The translations under genes and the position numbers were made by a program. This document shows, piece by piece, positions 6,361-14,287 of a stretch of DNA of 64,000 nucleotides. The notes under the pieces are model-generated. The model made no database searches. It was not told the origin of the DNA and worked only from the letters and a program-made list of their open reading frames with translations. Where the stretch lies: positions 143,430 to 207,429 of the forward strand of contig NZ_CP026003.1 of assembly GCF_003086795.1 (NCBI RefSeq). Direction: 5' to 3'. The DNA comes from Stenotrophomonas sp. SAU14A_NAIMI4_5. Its GTDB lineage: Bacteria; Pseudomonadota; Gammaproteobacteria; Xanthomonadales; Xanthomonadaceae. Within the stretch, counting starts at the first letter, position 1; each line of letters begins with the position of its first letter.

Positions 6361-8846
6361 GGTGCCAGCAGCTCCATCGGGTCGCGCGTGGTCACCACCA
6401 CGTCGCGCACATGCTGGCAGGCCTCGGCATCGAACAGGTCGAGCACGCGCAGCGCCAGTGCGCGCGGCGAGGTGTCATCCTCTTCCTGCGCAGCCAGCAC
6501 CGGGCCCACGCAGGCCGGGCAGCCGGCCTTGCAGTCGCAGCGCTGCACCAGTTCGCGCGCGCGCTGCACCAGTTCGGCCTGGCGCTGCCACAGCGGCTCG
6601 CTGAGGCCGACGCCACCGGGGAAGTTGTCGTACAGATAGACGGTGGGCACGAACTCCTGCAGCAGCTCGACGATGCCGGGATCACCCTCGCCGCCGCGCA
6701 GCTGGCCACGGCCGGTCTGGTCGGCGATCGCGAACCACGAACCATCGCCGTTGCCGACCGACTTCTGCAGGTCGCGCGCATCGGCCATCACCGCCACGGT
6801 GGCGACGATGTGCAGCGCGTAGGCGGCGCCGAGGAAGCCATCCAGCGCATCCTGCTTGCTGGCGAACGCGCGCAGCAGCAACGCCTGCGGCAGCTGCCAC
6901 CACACCGCAGTGGTATGCAGTTCCTGGTCGGGCAGGTTCACCGGGCCGTAGCCGATGTTCTCGTGCGTGTAGTAGCGGATCTTCTTGTAGCCGGCCACGC
7001 GGCGCACCACGTGCACTTCGCCATGGTGCGAATCGCCACGGCCGGCCACGCCGCCATCGAAACGGTCCAGCACCTTGAGCTTGGTGAAGTCGATGCTGTC
7101 GGTGTAGTAATCCACGTGGGTGCGCGTGACGTAGGCCTTGCGGCCCTCCCAGTCCAGCGTTTCCACCTGGTACGGGGTCGACTGCACCATGTGGATCGCA
7201 CCTTCGTACAGCGTGAGCGCGGCCGCGGAATAGTCGACCTCGGCGATGATCTGCTGGCGGCCATCGCTGCGGTCGACCACCACGAAGTTGCCATCGGCCA
7301 CCGCACGCAGGCTGACCGCGTTGGCCGGGTAGCTGTCGGCGATCCATTCCCAGCGCTCGCCTTCGCGGTGGATGACCTCGGTTTCCGCCAGCGCTTCCAG
7401 GAAAACTTCCGGATCGATCGGGCCGAAGCCATCGCCGACCCGGAACGGCAGCTCGAAGGCCGCGCAGCGGATGTGGTCGAACAGGATCAGCGGCTGGTCC
7501 GGCGCGATGCGCGCGTGCTCGGGCGAGGCCTCGGCGAAGAAATCCGGATGCCGCACCACGTACTGGTCCAGCGGCTGCGAGCTGGCCACCATCACGCCCA
7601 GCGCGGGCTGCTGGCGGCGACCGGCGCGGCCGAAGCGCTGCCAGGTCGCGGCCACGCTGCCGGGGTAGCCGTTGAGGATCACCACGTCGAGGCTGCCGAT
7701 ATCCACGCCCAGCTCCAGCGCCGAGGTGCTGACGATGCCGTCGATGTTGCCCGCGCGCATCGCACGCTCGGTCTCGCGGCGCTCGGTGGGCAGGTAGCCA
7801 CCGCGGTAGGCGCGGATGCGCGGCGGCTTGCGCGGATCGTGGTCGAAGATGTCCTTCAGGTATTTGGTCAGCACTTCCACCATCAGGCGCGTCTGCGCGA
7901 ATACCAGGGTCTTCAGCCCGGATTTGATCGCGATGCGGGCGATGCGGTTGCTCTGCGATCGCGCCGAGGCACGCAGGCCCAGGTCCGGGTTGATCACCGG
8001 CGGGTTCCACAGCAGCACCTGCTTGGGGCCGCTGGGCGCGCCGGATTCGGTGATGGCGGTGACCGGCGCCTCGATCAGTGCTTCGGCATGCGCCTGCGGG
8101 TTGCCGATGGTGGCCGAGCACAGGATGAACTGCGGTTGCACGCCGTAGAACGCGCAGATGCGCTTGAGCCGGCGCAGCACGTTGGTGACGTGGCTGCCGA
8201 ACACGCCGCGGTAGGTGTGTACTTCGTCGATGACGATGTAGCGCAGGTTCTCGAAGAACTGCGCCCACTTGGTGTGGTGGGGCAGGATAGCCTGGTGCAG
8301 CATGTCCGGGTTGGACACCACGATGTCGCCGTGCAGGCGGATGGCCTGGCGCGCATCGCCGGGCGTGTCGCCATCGAAGGTGAAGGCCTTCACGCCGAGA
8401 TCGCCGGCGCGGTTGAGTTCGAGCAGCTCGGCCACCTGGTCCTGGGCCAGCGCCTTGGTCGGGAACAGATACAGCGCCTTGGCCTTGTCCTGCATGGCCG
8501 CGCTGACCACCGGCAGGGTGTAGCACAGCGACTTGCCGCTGGCGGTGGGGGTGACGATGGCTACGTGCTCGCCGCGCTGGCTCGCCTCCCACGCTTCGGC
8601 CTGGTGGCTGTAGAGCTGCTCGATGCCGCGTGCCTTCAGGGCGGCGGCCAAGGCCGGTGGCACCGAATCGGGAATGGGTGCGTAGCGGCCCTCGCGGCCG
8701 GGAATGGCGAAGCTGCCGGTGATGCGGTCGTGGTAGCGGCGCTGCAGGCGCGCACTGAGCAGGGCGCCATCGCGCGCGGGCAGGCCGTCGCGGGTGGCGA
8801 GCTTCTGCTCGGCGTCGGCCGTGCGCTTGGCGAGTTCGTAGGCCAT
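6357..8846 (-). CDS. DEAD/DEAH-box helicase with C-terminal zinc-binding domain, MrfA/YprA-like
   Basis: 829 aa. Superfamily 2 helicase: Walker A TPTASGKS, DEVH box (IVIDEVHTYRG), SATIGNP motif III, and the second RecA domain with QRFGRAGRR. The C-terminal DUF1998 region carries four closely spaced Cys (RCDCKAGCPACVG) that would bind zinc. It overlaps the downstream exonuclease gene by 4 bases. Known relatives act in UvrA-independent repair of mitomycin C lesions in Bacillus. I chose the ATG at 8846 (MAYELAKRT); the frame is open 15 codons further to a GTG at 8891. The start is therefore uncertain, but the family call is firm. Confidence 0.92.
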   Translation of the reverse strand: MAYELAKRTADAEQKLATRDGLPARDGALLSARLQRRYHDRITGSFAIPGREGRYAPIPDSVPPALAAALKARGIEQLYSHQAEAWEASQRGEHVAIVTPTASGKSLCYTLPVVSAAMQDKAKALYLFPTKALAQDQVAELLELNRAGDLGVKAFTFDGDTPGDARQAIRLHGDIVVSNPDMLHQAILPHHTKWAQFFENLRYIVIDEVHTYRGVFGSHVTNVLRRLKRICAFYGVQPQFILCSATIGNPQAHAEALIEAPVTAITESGAPSGPKQVLLWNPPVINPDLGLRASARSQSNRIARIAIKSGLKTLVFAQTRLMVEVLTKYLKDIFDHDPRKPPRIRAYRGGYLPTERRETERAMRAGNIDGIVSTSALELGVDIGSLDVVILNGYPGSVAATWQRFGRAGRRQQPALGVMVASSQPLDQYVVRHPDFFAEASPEHARIAPDQPLILFDHIRCAAFELPFRVGDGFGPIDPEVFLEALAETEVIHREGERWEWIADSYPANAVSLRAVADGNFVVVDRSDGRQQIIAEVDYSAAALTLYEGAIHMVQSTPYQVETLDWEGRKAYVTRTHVDYYTDSIDFTKLKVLDRFDGGVAGRGDSHHGEVHVVRRVAGYKKIRYYTHENIGYGPVNLPDQELHTTAVWWQLPQALLLRAFASKQDALDGFLGAAYALHIVATVAVMADARDLQKSVGNGDGSWFAIADQTGRGQLRGGEGDPGIVELLQEFVPTVYLYDNFPGGVGLSEPLWQRQAELVQRARELVQRCDCKAGCPACVGPVLAAQEEDDTSPRALALRVLDLFDAEACQHVRDVVVTTRDPMELLAP

Positions 8847-9044
8847 GGAAGAGGGAGCCGGGACGGTTTGCGAGGGGTCACATGGCACCACAGATGGGTC
8901 TCAGGGTGTGAGACCGCGTGCCGGGATGCAGTGAACCATTCAGTGCGGCGGCACAGCCATCGCCGGCTGAACGCCGGTACTGCCGCCAACGAAATCTGAA
9001 GCCGTGATGCGTATCCTCGGGGACTGGACGCACCAGACAGGGCG

Positions 9045-9557
9045 ATGGCTGTGGCACGACGGGAACTGCAGGGAGCACTTCTGGCCGGCATGATGCTGGC
9101 CGCCACTGCGCACGCGCAGCAGGCTGACCCCGTGATCGAACCGCCTGCGGCGAGCGAGGCGCCGGCTGCCGACGCCGCCGCGCCACCGGCCTTGCCCGCG
9201 CCGCCGCAGGGCGATGTCACCACGTTGGGTGAAGTACGCGCGATCAAGCCCGAGGACGAGGCGCTGGACCTGTACCGCTTCAAGAACCCGGTGAAGTTCG
9301 GCGACAACCGCTTCAGCCGCGACTGGAGCGAGCCGCCGTCGCCCGAGCAGGTGAGCATGGGTGGTGGCTACATCATGATGGGCGTGGTGAAGGGCGTACT
9401 GGCGGCGGGTCGCGGTCTGAACAAGCTCACCGGTGGCCCCGACCAGATCCAGGCCGCCATCGCACGGCCGCCGCCGGAGCTGACTCCCGAACAGCAGCGA
9501 CGTGCGCTGCAGTTCTGCGAGCAGCAGGACGGCTGCGATCCCTCGGTCGGGAAGTAG
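9045..9557 (+). CDS. Uncharacterised exported protein, 170 aa
   Basis: No family recognised. A probable signal peptide (LQGALLAGMMLAATAHAQQ) is followed by an Ala/Pro-rich linker (about residues 25-55) and a compact region that includes DNRFSRDWSEPPSPEQ and a Gly/Met-rich hydrophobic stretch (GGGYIMMGVVKGVLAAGRGL). Two Cys near the end (QFCEQQDGCDP) may form a disulfide. It is divergent from the helicase gene across about 200 bp with no other visible feature. Likely periplasmic or envelope associated. Confidence 0.72.
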   Translation: MAVARRELQGALLAGMMLAATAHAQQADPVIEPPAASEAPAADAAAPPALPAPPQGDVTTLGEVRAIKPEDEALDLYRFKNPVKFGDNRFSRDWSEPPSPEQVSMGGGYIMMGVVKGVLAAGRGLNKLTGGPDQIQAAIARPPPELTPEQQRRALQFCEQQDGCDPSVGK

Positions 9558-9572
9558 GCGCGGCACCGCGCA

Positions 9573-11477
9573 TCATGCCGGCCAGGAGGCACGCGGTGCC
9601 GGGCGCTGCTTGAGTTCCTCGGCGAAGGCGACGGACCGCGAGAGTGCCCGGGGCACGGCGCGGACCAGGACGATGCCCTGGACCAGGGCCAGCAGTGACG
9701 CGCCGAACAGCCATATGCAGTAGGCCATCCCCGCGATGGCGCCATGGGCAGGACGTGTGCGGTCCACCTCCAGCCACAGCGTCCGACCATCCGTGCTGCG
9801 GGACTGCACGGTGCCGGACCAGGCGATCCGCGTCGCGTTCGTGGCTGCGTCGCGCAGGGTCTTCCACGCGGCGCCGGCATCGCCAAACGCGAACGCTGCG
9901 GTGTCCGATTCCCGATTCGCCTCGGCATCGACCAGTACGACGCCACCGTTCTGTGCGGCCAGAAGCGCGGGCGTGGATGCAGCCCACGCAGCGAGAACAG
10001 GTGCATGCGCGGCTTCTTCCAGGGCGTCCTTGAGGTTCATGATCGTCCAGCGGGGAAGTACTGCGCTGTCGTCCGGGGAGAGCGCCGCAAGCTGTGCGCG
10101 GAGAACGTCGCAGCCGCGTAGACCATCGGTGCAGGCAGCCTCCAGTTCGCGGCGCAGCGCATCCAGCCCCGACACCCGCTGGTAAGCAGGGAAGATGCCG
10201 TCGGCCGGTTTCCAATGCACGCGCAGGGTATTCCCGGCACCCAGGCGCAGGATGGAGTCGGCAACCGCCAGAGGGGGCACCTGCAGCGGAGCGCCACCCC
10301 AGCGAAGCCGGCTGCAGTCGGGCACCGCCAGCACCTGTCCGGCATGCCGCCGGGTAACCAGTTCGCAGGTGGCATCGACCGTGATGTGCACCCCATCGCC
10401 GGGTGCGGGAGGATGCCCCAGCAGCGTTCCGGGCTGCGTGTCCGTCCGCAGCTTGGCGGGGCCGAGCAGCTCTGCCGCGCGCGTTGCCTCGATGCGTGGC
10501 CCGTCACCCGACCAGAGCATCAGCAGCAGTGACAGCACCGCCACCAGGAACATCAGCAGGTGCCGGGCGACCGGCACCGGTGGAAACCGCCTTTCGTCGG
10601 CACTCAGTGACCAGCCCGGGCCCAACGACAACAGGCGCTGGTCGTGCGGGCGGACCTCGGCCTCCAGCCAGCGCCCCGGGGTGATGGCCCCGGACGCCCT
10701 CCAGGCCGGGTCGATGACCAGCCGCTGGTCGTTGCCCAGCAGCATCACCGTGTGGCTGAAGGTACTCTCGTGCGGATCTGCGAACCGCAGCGCGCTGAGC
10801 CGACCCCGCACGCGCACCACGGGCTGCAGTGCCTTCGTTCCCACGTGCCTGCGCCGGTACAGCCCGAACGCAGTAGATGCCAGCACCAGCCCCACTGCCA
10901 CGGCCATCCAGCTCCATTGGCCCAGGCCCAGCTGTGGCAGTGCTCCGCAGATGCCGGCCGCCAGCGCCAGCGCGGTGGGCCACCATGGAATGGCCGGCCG
11001 CCGGCGCTGTGTCCGCTCATCCGCGGTCTCGTGGCGTTGGCTGATCTGTGTCGCGGCCGTGCGCAGGGTTCGCGTGCCGGCCGTCGCGATATCGAACCCC
11101 TGCATGCGGACGATGACCACAAAGCGGCGACCGAGCACAACTTCGGCACGGTTGTGGGTGCCGAGGTGCTCCAGCGCGTTGAAGGGCAGCAGCACCTTGA
11201 CCCCGGCGAGGCTGCGCCAGGCTGAGCTGGCGCCTCCCCGCATCCATCGGCGGTGCTCGATGCAGGGCCCCTCAAGAATGCGAACGCCGCAATCGCGGCC
11301 CAGCTCCAGTACGCTGCGGAACGGCTCCAGCGCGGCGTCTTCGTCCTCGCTGAGCAGACGCACCGGCGCTTGTTCTGCGAGTGACTTGAACGCGCGGCGT
11401 GCTTCCCAGCGGGTCAGGTAATCAAGCAGTACGGGAAGTGCGGCGAGCAGGGCGAGAAGCACACCAACAAGTTTCAT
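9573..11477 (-). CDS. IgaA/UmoB-like inner-membrane protein
   Basis: 634 aa. The layout matches the enterobacterial IgaA (YrfF/UmoB) family: an N-terminal membrane segment, a cytoplasmic domain, a pair of membrane segments (about residues 165-205), a second cytoplasmic part, a further membrane segment (about 300-325), a large periplasmic domain, and a last membrane segment near the C terminus. Recalled pattern matches include WRSLAGVKVLLP with a following VVIVRMQG, the periplasmic GDGVHITVDATCELV, and VPDCSRLRW (two Cys that could pair as in IgaA). In Salmonella and E. coli IgaA restrains the Rcs phosphorelay. I saw no Rcs genes here, so the partner is unknown. The start ATG at 11477 gives the membrane-anchor N terminus; the open frame extends further upstream. 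Confidence 0.62.
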   Translation of the reverse strand: MKLVGVLLALLAALPVLLDYLTRWEARRAFKSLAEQAPVRLLSEDEDAALEPFRSVLELGRDCGVRILEGPCIEHRRWMRGGASSAWRSLAGVKVLLPFNALEHLGTHNRAEVVLGRRFVVIVRMQGFDIATAGTRTLRTAATQISQRHETADERTQRRRPAIPWWPTALALAAGICGALPQLGLGQWSWMAVAVGLVLASTAFGLYRRRHVGTKALQPVVRVRGRLSALRFADPHESTFSHTVMLLGNDQRLVIDPAWRASGAITPGRWLEAEVRPHDQRLLSLGPGWSLSADERRFPPVPVARHLLMFLVAVLSLLLMLWSGDGPRIEATRAAELLGPAKLRTDTQPGTLLGHPPAPGDGVHITVDATCELVTRRHAGQVLAVPDCSRLRWGGAPLQVPPLAVADSILRLGAGNTLRVHWKPADGIFPAYQRVSGLDALRRELEAACTDGLRGCDVLRAQLAALSPDDSAVLPRWTIMNLKDALEEAAHAPVLAAWAASTPALLAAQNGGVVLVDAEANRESDTAAFAFGDAGAAWKTLRDAATNATRIAWSGTVQSRSTDGRTLWLEVDRTRPAHGAIAGMAYCIWLFGASLLALVQGIVLVRAVPRALSRSVAFAEELKQRPAPRASWPA

Positions 11478-11625
11478 GTTCGCAGGTGGTGATCGGGTGC
11501 TGGAAGGCGACTGGATAGTCTGCGCGGCAACGACAAGCAGCGAAATGCAATTTGTTGCAGAGTGTGGTGCCGATGACAGGCAGGAGCGTACGATCCTGTC
11601 GTCCTCCCTCCTGGTTGCTGCTGTG

Positions 11626-12294
11626 GTGTCGAAAATCCTCCTGCTTGCCCTTCTCCTGCCCGTGTCCGCGTTGGCCAGCGGCCTGGCCGACGACGGCTCG
11701 TGCCGCAACGGCGCGTTTCCTTCCGCGCAATCGGATTTCGCCGTGGCCAAGGTGGTGGGTACGCAGCGCCTGTACCTGCTCGGTGACATGGACGGCTGCC
11801 CGGCCAAGGGCGAACCCGCCTGCCGCCAGCGCAGCTACGTGGTGAGCGGTGACACGGTGGTGACCGGACGTGACCTGGGCCCGTACCGCTGCGCGTTCTT
11901 CCCCAACAAGGTGGGGGGCAGTGCCGGTTGGGTCGACCGCAGCAAGCTGCAGCCGGTGGCACGGGTGACGCCGACCCTGCAGGGCTGGGCCGGTGACTGG
12001 AAGGATGGCGACAACGGGCTGAGTATCTCGGTGCGTGGCAGCCAGCTTCATGTCGAAGGTGATGCGTACTGGCCGTCGGCCAACCCCACCCCGGAACAGC
12101 GGCCGTATGGGCCGAACATGGGCCAGGTGGAAGCGCAGGCCACGCCGCGCGGTAGCCAAGTGGATTTCGTCGAGGACAGCTGCACGGTGCACGCGAAGTT
12201 GCTGGGCGACGTGCTGGTGGTGTCGGACAACAGCGAGTGCGGCGGCATGAACGTGCGCTTCGACGGGGTGTACCGGCGCACCGGGGCGCGGTGA
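11626..12294 (+). CDS. Uncharacterised exported protein, about 222 aa
   Basis: Function unknown. The GTG at 11626 gives a clean signal peptide (MSKILLLALLLPVSALAS). The frame is open upstream as far as 11476, but those codons would overlap the divergent IgaA-like gene start. The mature protein has several Cys (DGSCRNG, DGCPAKGEPACRQ, YRCAFF, DSCTVH, SECGGM). An SH3-like segment (AFFPNKVGGSAGWVDRSKLQ) is followed by a second domain beginning WAGDWKDGDNGLSI. Periplasmic location is likely. No good ribosome site was seen, so the start is tentative. Confidence 0.68.
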   Translation: MSKILLLALLLPVSALASGLADDGSCRNGAFPSAQSDFAVAKVVGTQRLYLLGDMDGCPAKGEPACRQRSYVVSGDTVVTGRDLGPYRCAFFPNKVGGSAGWVDRSKLQPVARVTPTLQGWAGDWKDGDNGLSISVRGSQLHVEGDAYWPSANPTPEQRPYGPNMGQVEAQATPRGSQVDFVEDSCTVHAKLLGDVLVVSDNSECGGMNVRFDGVYRRTGAR

Positions 12295-12299
12295 GGGAT

Positions 12300-12339
12300 G
12301 GGGTCAGAGCCCTTTCGCATGCGAAAGGGATCCGACCCC
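12300..12339. repeat. GGGGTC-type palindromic element, copy 1
   Basis: A 40-bp palindrome, GGGGTCAGAGCCCTTTC, then its inverted partner ending GGGATCCGACCCC. Related copies lie at 25476, 54280 and 56937. It follows the stop of the exported protein by 5 bases and could act as a bidirectional hairpin. Confidence 0.8.
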
Positions 12340-12344
12340 GTGTG

Positions 12345-12473
12345 TTCGACGGGGGTACCGGCGCACCGGGGCGCGTTGAGGGATGGGCGCTGAACCCGTT
12401 GATCCGCGCGGGGCAGTAGATCCACGCCATGCGTGGATGCTGTCTGCGATGCGTGCGAAAGGGATCCGACCCC
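12345..12473. repeat. Partial duplication of the upstream gene end plus REP fragments
   Basis: Bases 12345-12388 repeat, with a few changes, the last bases of the preceding gene and its flank (12258-12302). A SMAG palindrome on GTAGATCCACGCC follows at 12416-12439, then a second half-copy of the GGGGTC element (GCGAAAGGGATCCGACCCC, 12455-12473). The block looks like a local slippage or recombination product around the palindrome and contains no gene. Confidence 0.65.
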
Positions 12474-12478
12474 GTGGC

Positions 12479-14287
12479 TCAGCGGCGCCGTTCCAGCCAC
12501 CACAGCAGCGATGTGCACAGCACGAACGCCAGCCACCACGGCCAGCGTGAGCCGGGCACCGGCTGCATTGCTGCGGTACCTGCAGGCGCTCCCATTGCCA
12601 GCGCCTGCGTCGTCGCATTGATCATCGCCTGGCGATGCAGCGCCGCTGCCTCCTTCGCGTCGAACACATAGCGCCAGACGGTCGTGTCGCCGTGCTGCAG
12701 CCGCTGCCAGCCTGCCTCACGCGGCCACCAGCCGGCGCATTGCAGTGACGTTGTAGCCGCATCGACCACCAGCGGCACGCCCGCGCCCTTCGCATCGAAG
12801 GCCTGCAGCGGCGCCCGCACGCCACACAGCGCGACGCGCTCGCCCAGCCACGCCTGCGCCTGCGGTGACCACAGCGCGTCCGTGCCGGGCTGCGCACGTG
12901 CCAGCGTGGCGACCACACCGCTCCAGAGTTCGCCGTGGCGATCATCGCGGCCGGCCAGCACCCAGCGCCAGCTGTCGGTGACCGGCAGCAGGCCGATGCG
13001 GCCCTTGCTGACGCTGCGCCAGCCACCGACGGTCTTGCCCGCGGTGTCGTGCAGCAGGGCGCTGCCGTCGTTGACCTGCAGCGCCAGCGCCTCCAGTGAG
13101 GGCAGGGAGGCGCTGTGCGAACTGCGGTCCGCCGCTTCGCCATCAGTGGTGGGCAGGGTGGCCGAATCCAGCGGGCCCCGACGTGCGGCGAGCATCGCGC
13201 TTTCGCCATCGCCAGGCAGTTCGACGGCGTGGCTGCTGCCATCGCCCTGCACCGGCAGGCCGAGATCATGCAGGCGTTGCCGCGCGCTGGCCGATGGCGC
13301 GCCCGCACTGCGGACCAGCACGCCGAGGCCGTCGCGCAGTGCCTGGCGCACCGCCGCCAGTTGCCCCGCGCTCAATGCCGCCAGGCTGCGCTCGTCCAGC
13401 AGCAGCAGGTCGCTGCGCGCCAGTGCGGCCGCATCCAGCGCCACCGCGCCATCGCCCACGCTGAGCCCGGCGCCGGTGTCGGCCTGCACCTGCACGCGCA
13501 GGCCGGCATCGGTGGCCCAGCGACGCAGGTACTTCAGTTCCGGGCCGGGCGCGCTGGCACGCACCAGCAGGCGCAGCGGTGCGGCCGCCAGCGTCTGCTG
13601 CGGCACCGGCACGCTGTCCAGCACATGGGCCTGCGCATCGAGCAGGCGCAGATGGAAGACGCTGCGGCCGGGCGCGCGGGCGATGCCGCTGAGCTGCACG
13701 CGGCCATCGGCGGCCACGTCCACGCGATCAACCACGGTGTCGGCCGGGTCCAGCAGTTCGGCGCGGCCAGCGGTGGCACCGTGTGCCTGCGCGTGCACCT
13801 CGAAGCGCGCACCGGGTGCGGCATCGGCCGGCGGCTGCAGTGCGATCCAGCCACGCGGCGCAGGCGAGGCCTGCCAGCGCAGGTTCGCCGGCAGCACGGC
13901 GTCGCGATCACGCGCGGCCAGGCCGGCGCCGACCAGGGTCAACGTGGAGGCCGGGTGCTGGCGCAGCGCCGTGGCCAGATCAGCTACGCGCTGGCCGCCC
14001 GGCACATCCGCCGCCTCCGGCAACAGCAGCAGCGGGCCATCGCTGGCCGGCAACGCGCCGGCCGTGGCCGCGTCCGCAGTGAGCACGACCAGGCCGCCTG
14101 CAGGCCGCTGCTGGCTGGGCGGCAGCAGGCAGAAGTACAGCAGCACGGCGGCGATGGCCTGCAGCGCCAGCCGTGCCGCGCGCCGGCCGCGATGGGCGGT
14201 GGTGGCGCGCAGCTGCAGGATGCTGGCGAGGATGACGATGACCGCCAGGGCCACGGCCAGCCACAGGTTCAATGCAGTGGCATTCAT
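12479..14287 (-). CDS. Membrane protein of the MoxR/TldD cluster, 602 aa
   Basis: The last gene of the nine-gene block. Two N-terminal membrane segments (LWLAVALAVIVILASILQL and a second at about residues 40-60), a long extracytoplasmic part, and a final membrane segment just before the basic end (WWLAFVLCTSLLWWLERRR). A region around residues 255-340 (DLLLLDERSLAALSAGQLAA, then GLGVLVRSAG) resembles the glutamine-amidotransferase-like domain seen in membrane proteins next to BatA and DUF4175 genes, without a visible catalytic triad. The start ATG overlaps the stop of the DUF4175 gene (ATGA, 14284-14287), which indicates coupled translation. No enzymatic function is assigned. Confidence 0.78.
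   Translation of the reverse strand: MNATALNLWLAVALAVIVILASILQLRATTAHRGRRAARLALQAIAAVLLYFCLLPPSQQRPAGGLVVLTADAATAGALPASDGPLLLLPEAADVPGGQRVADLATALRQHPASTLTLVGAGLAARDRDAVLPANLRWQASPAPRGWIALQPPADAAPGARFEVHAQAHGATAGRAELLDPADTVVDRVDVAADGRVQLSGIARAPGRSVFHLRLLDAQAHVLDSVPVPQQTLAAAPLRLLVRASAPGPELKYLRRWATDAGLRVQVQADTGAGLSVGDGAVALDAAALARSDLLLLDERSLAALSAGQLAAVRQALRDGLGVLVRSAGAPSASARQRLHDLGLPVQGDGSSHAVELPGDGESAMLAARRGPLDSATLPTTDGEAADRSSHSASLPSLEALALQVNDGSALLHDTAGKTVGGWRSVSKGRIGLLPVTDSWRWVLAGRDDRHGELWSGVVATLARAQPGTDALWSPQAQAWLGERVALCGVRAPLQAFDAKGAGVPLVVDAATTSLQCAGWWPREAGWQRLQHGDTTVWRYVFDAKEAAALHRQAMINATTQALAMGAPAGTAAMQPVPGSRWPWWLAFVLCTSLLWWLERRR

Noticed and set aside
5997..8999. 1000-codon open frame antisense to the helicase gene
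   Set aside because: Mirror frame of a high-GC gene; composition is unnatural (His/Arg/Gln rich) and the helicase on the other strand has complete motifs.
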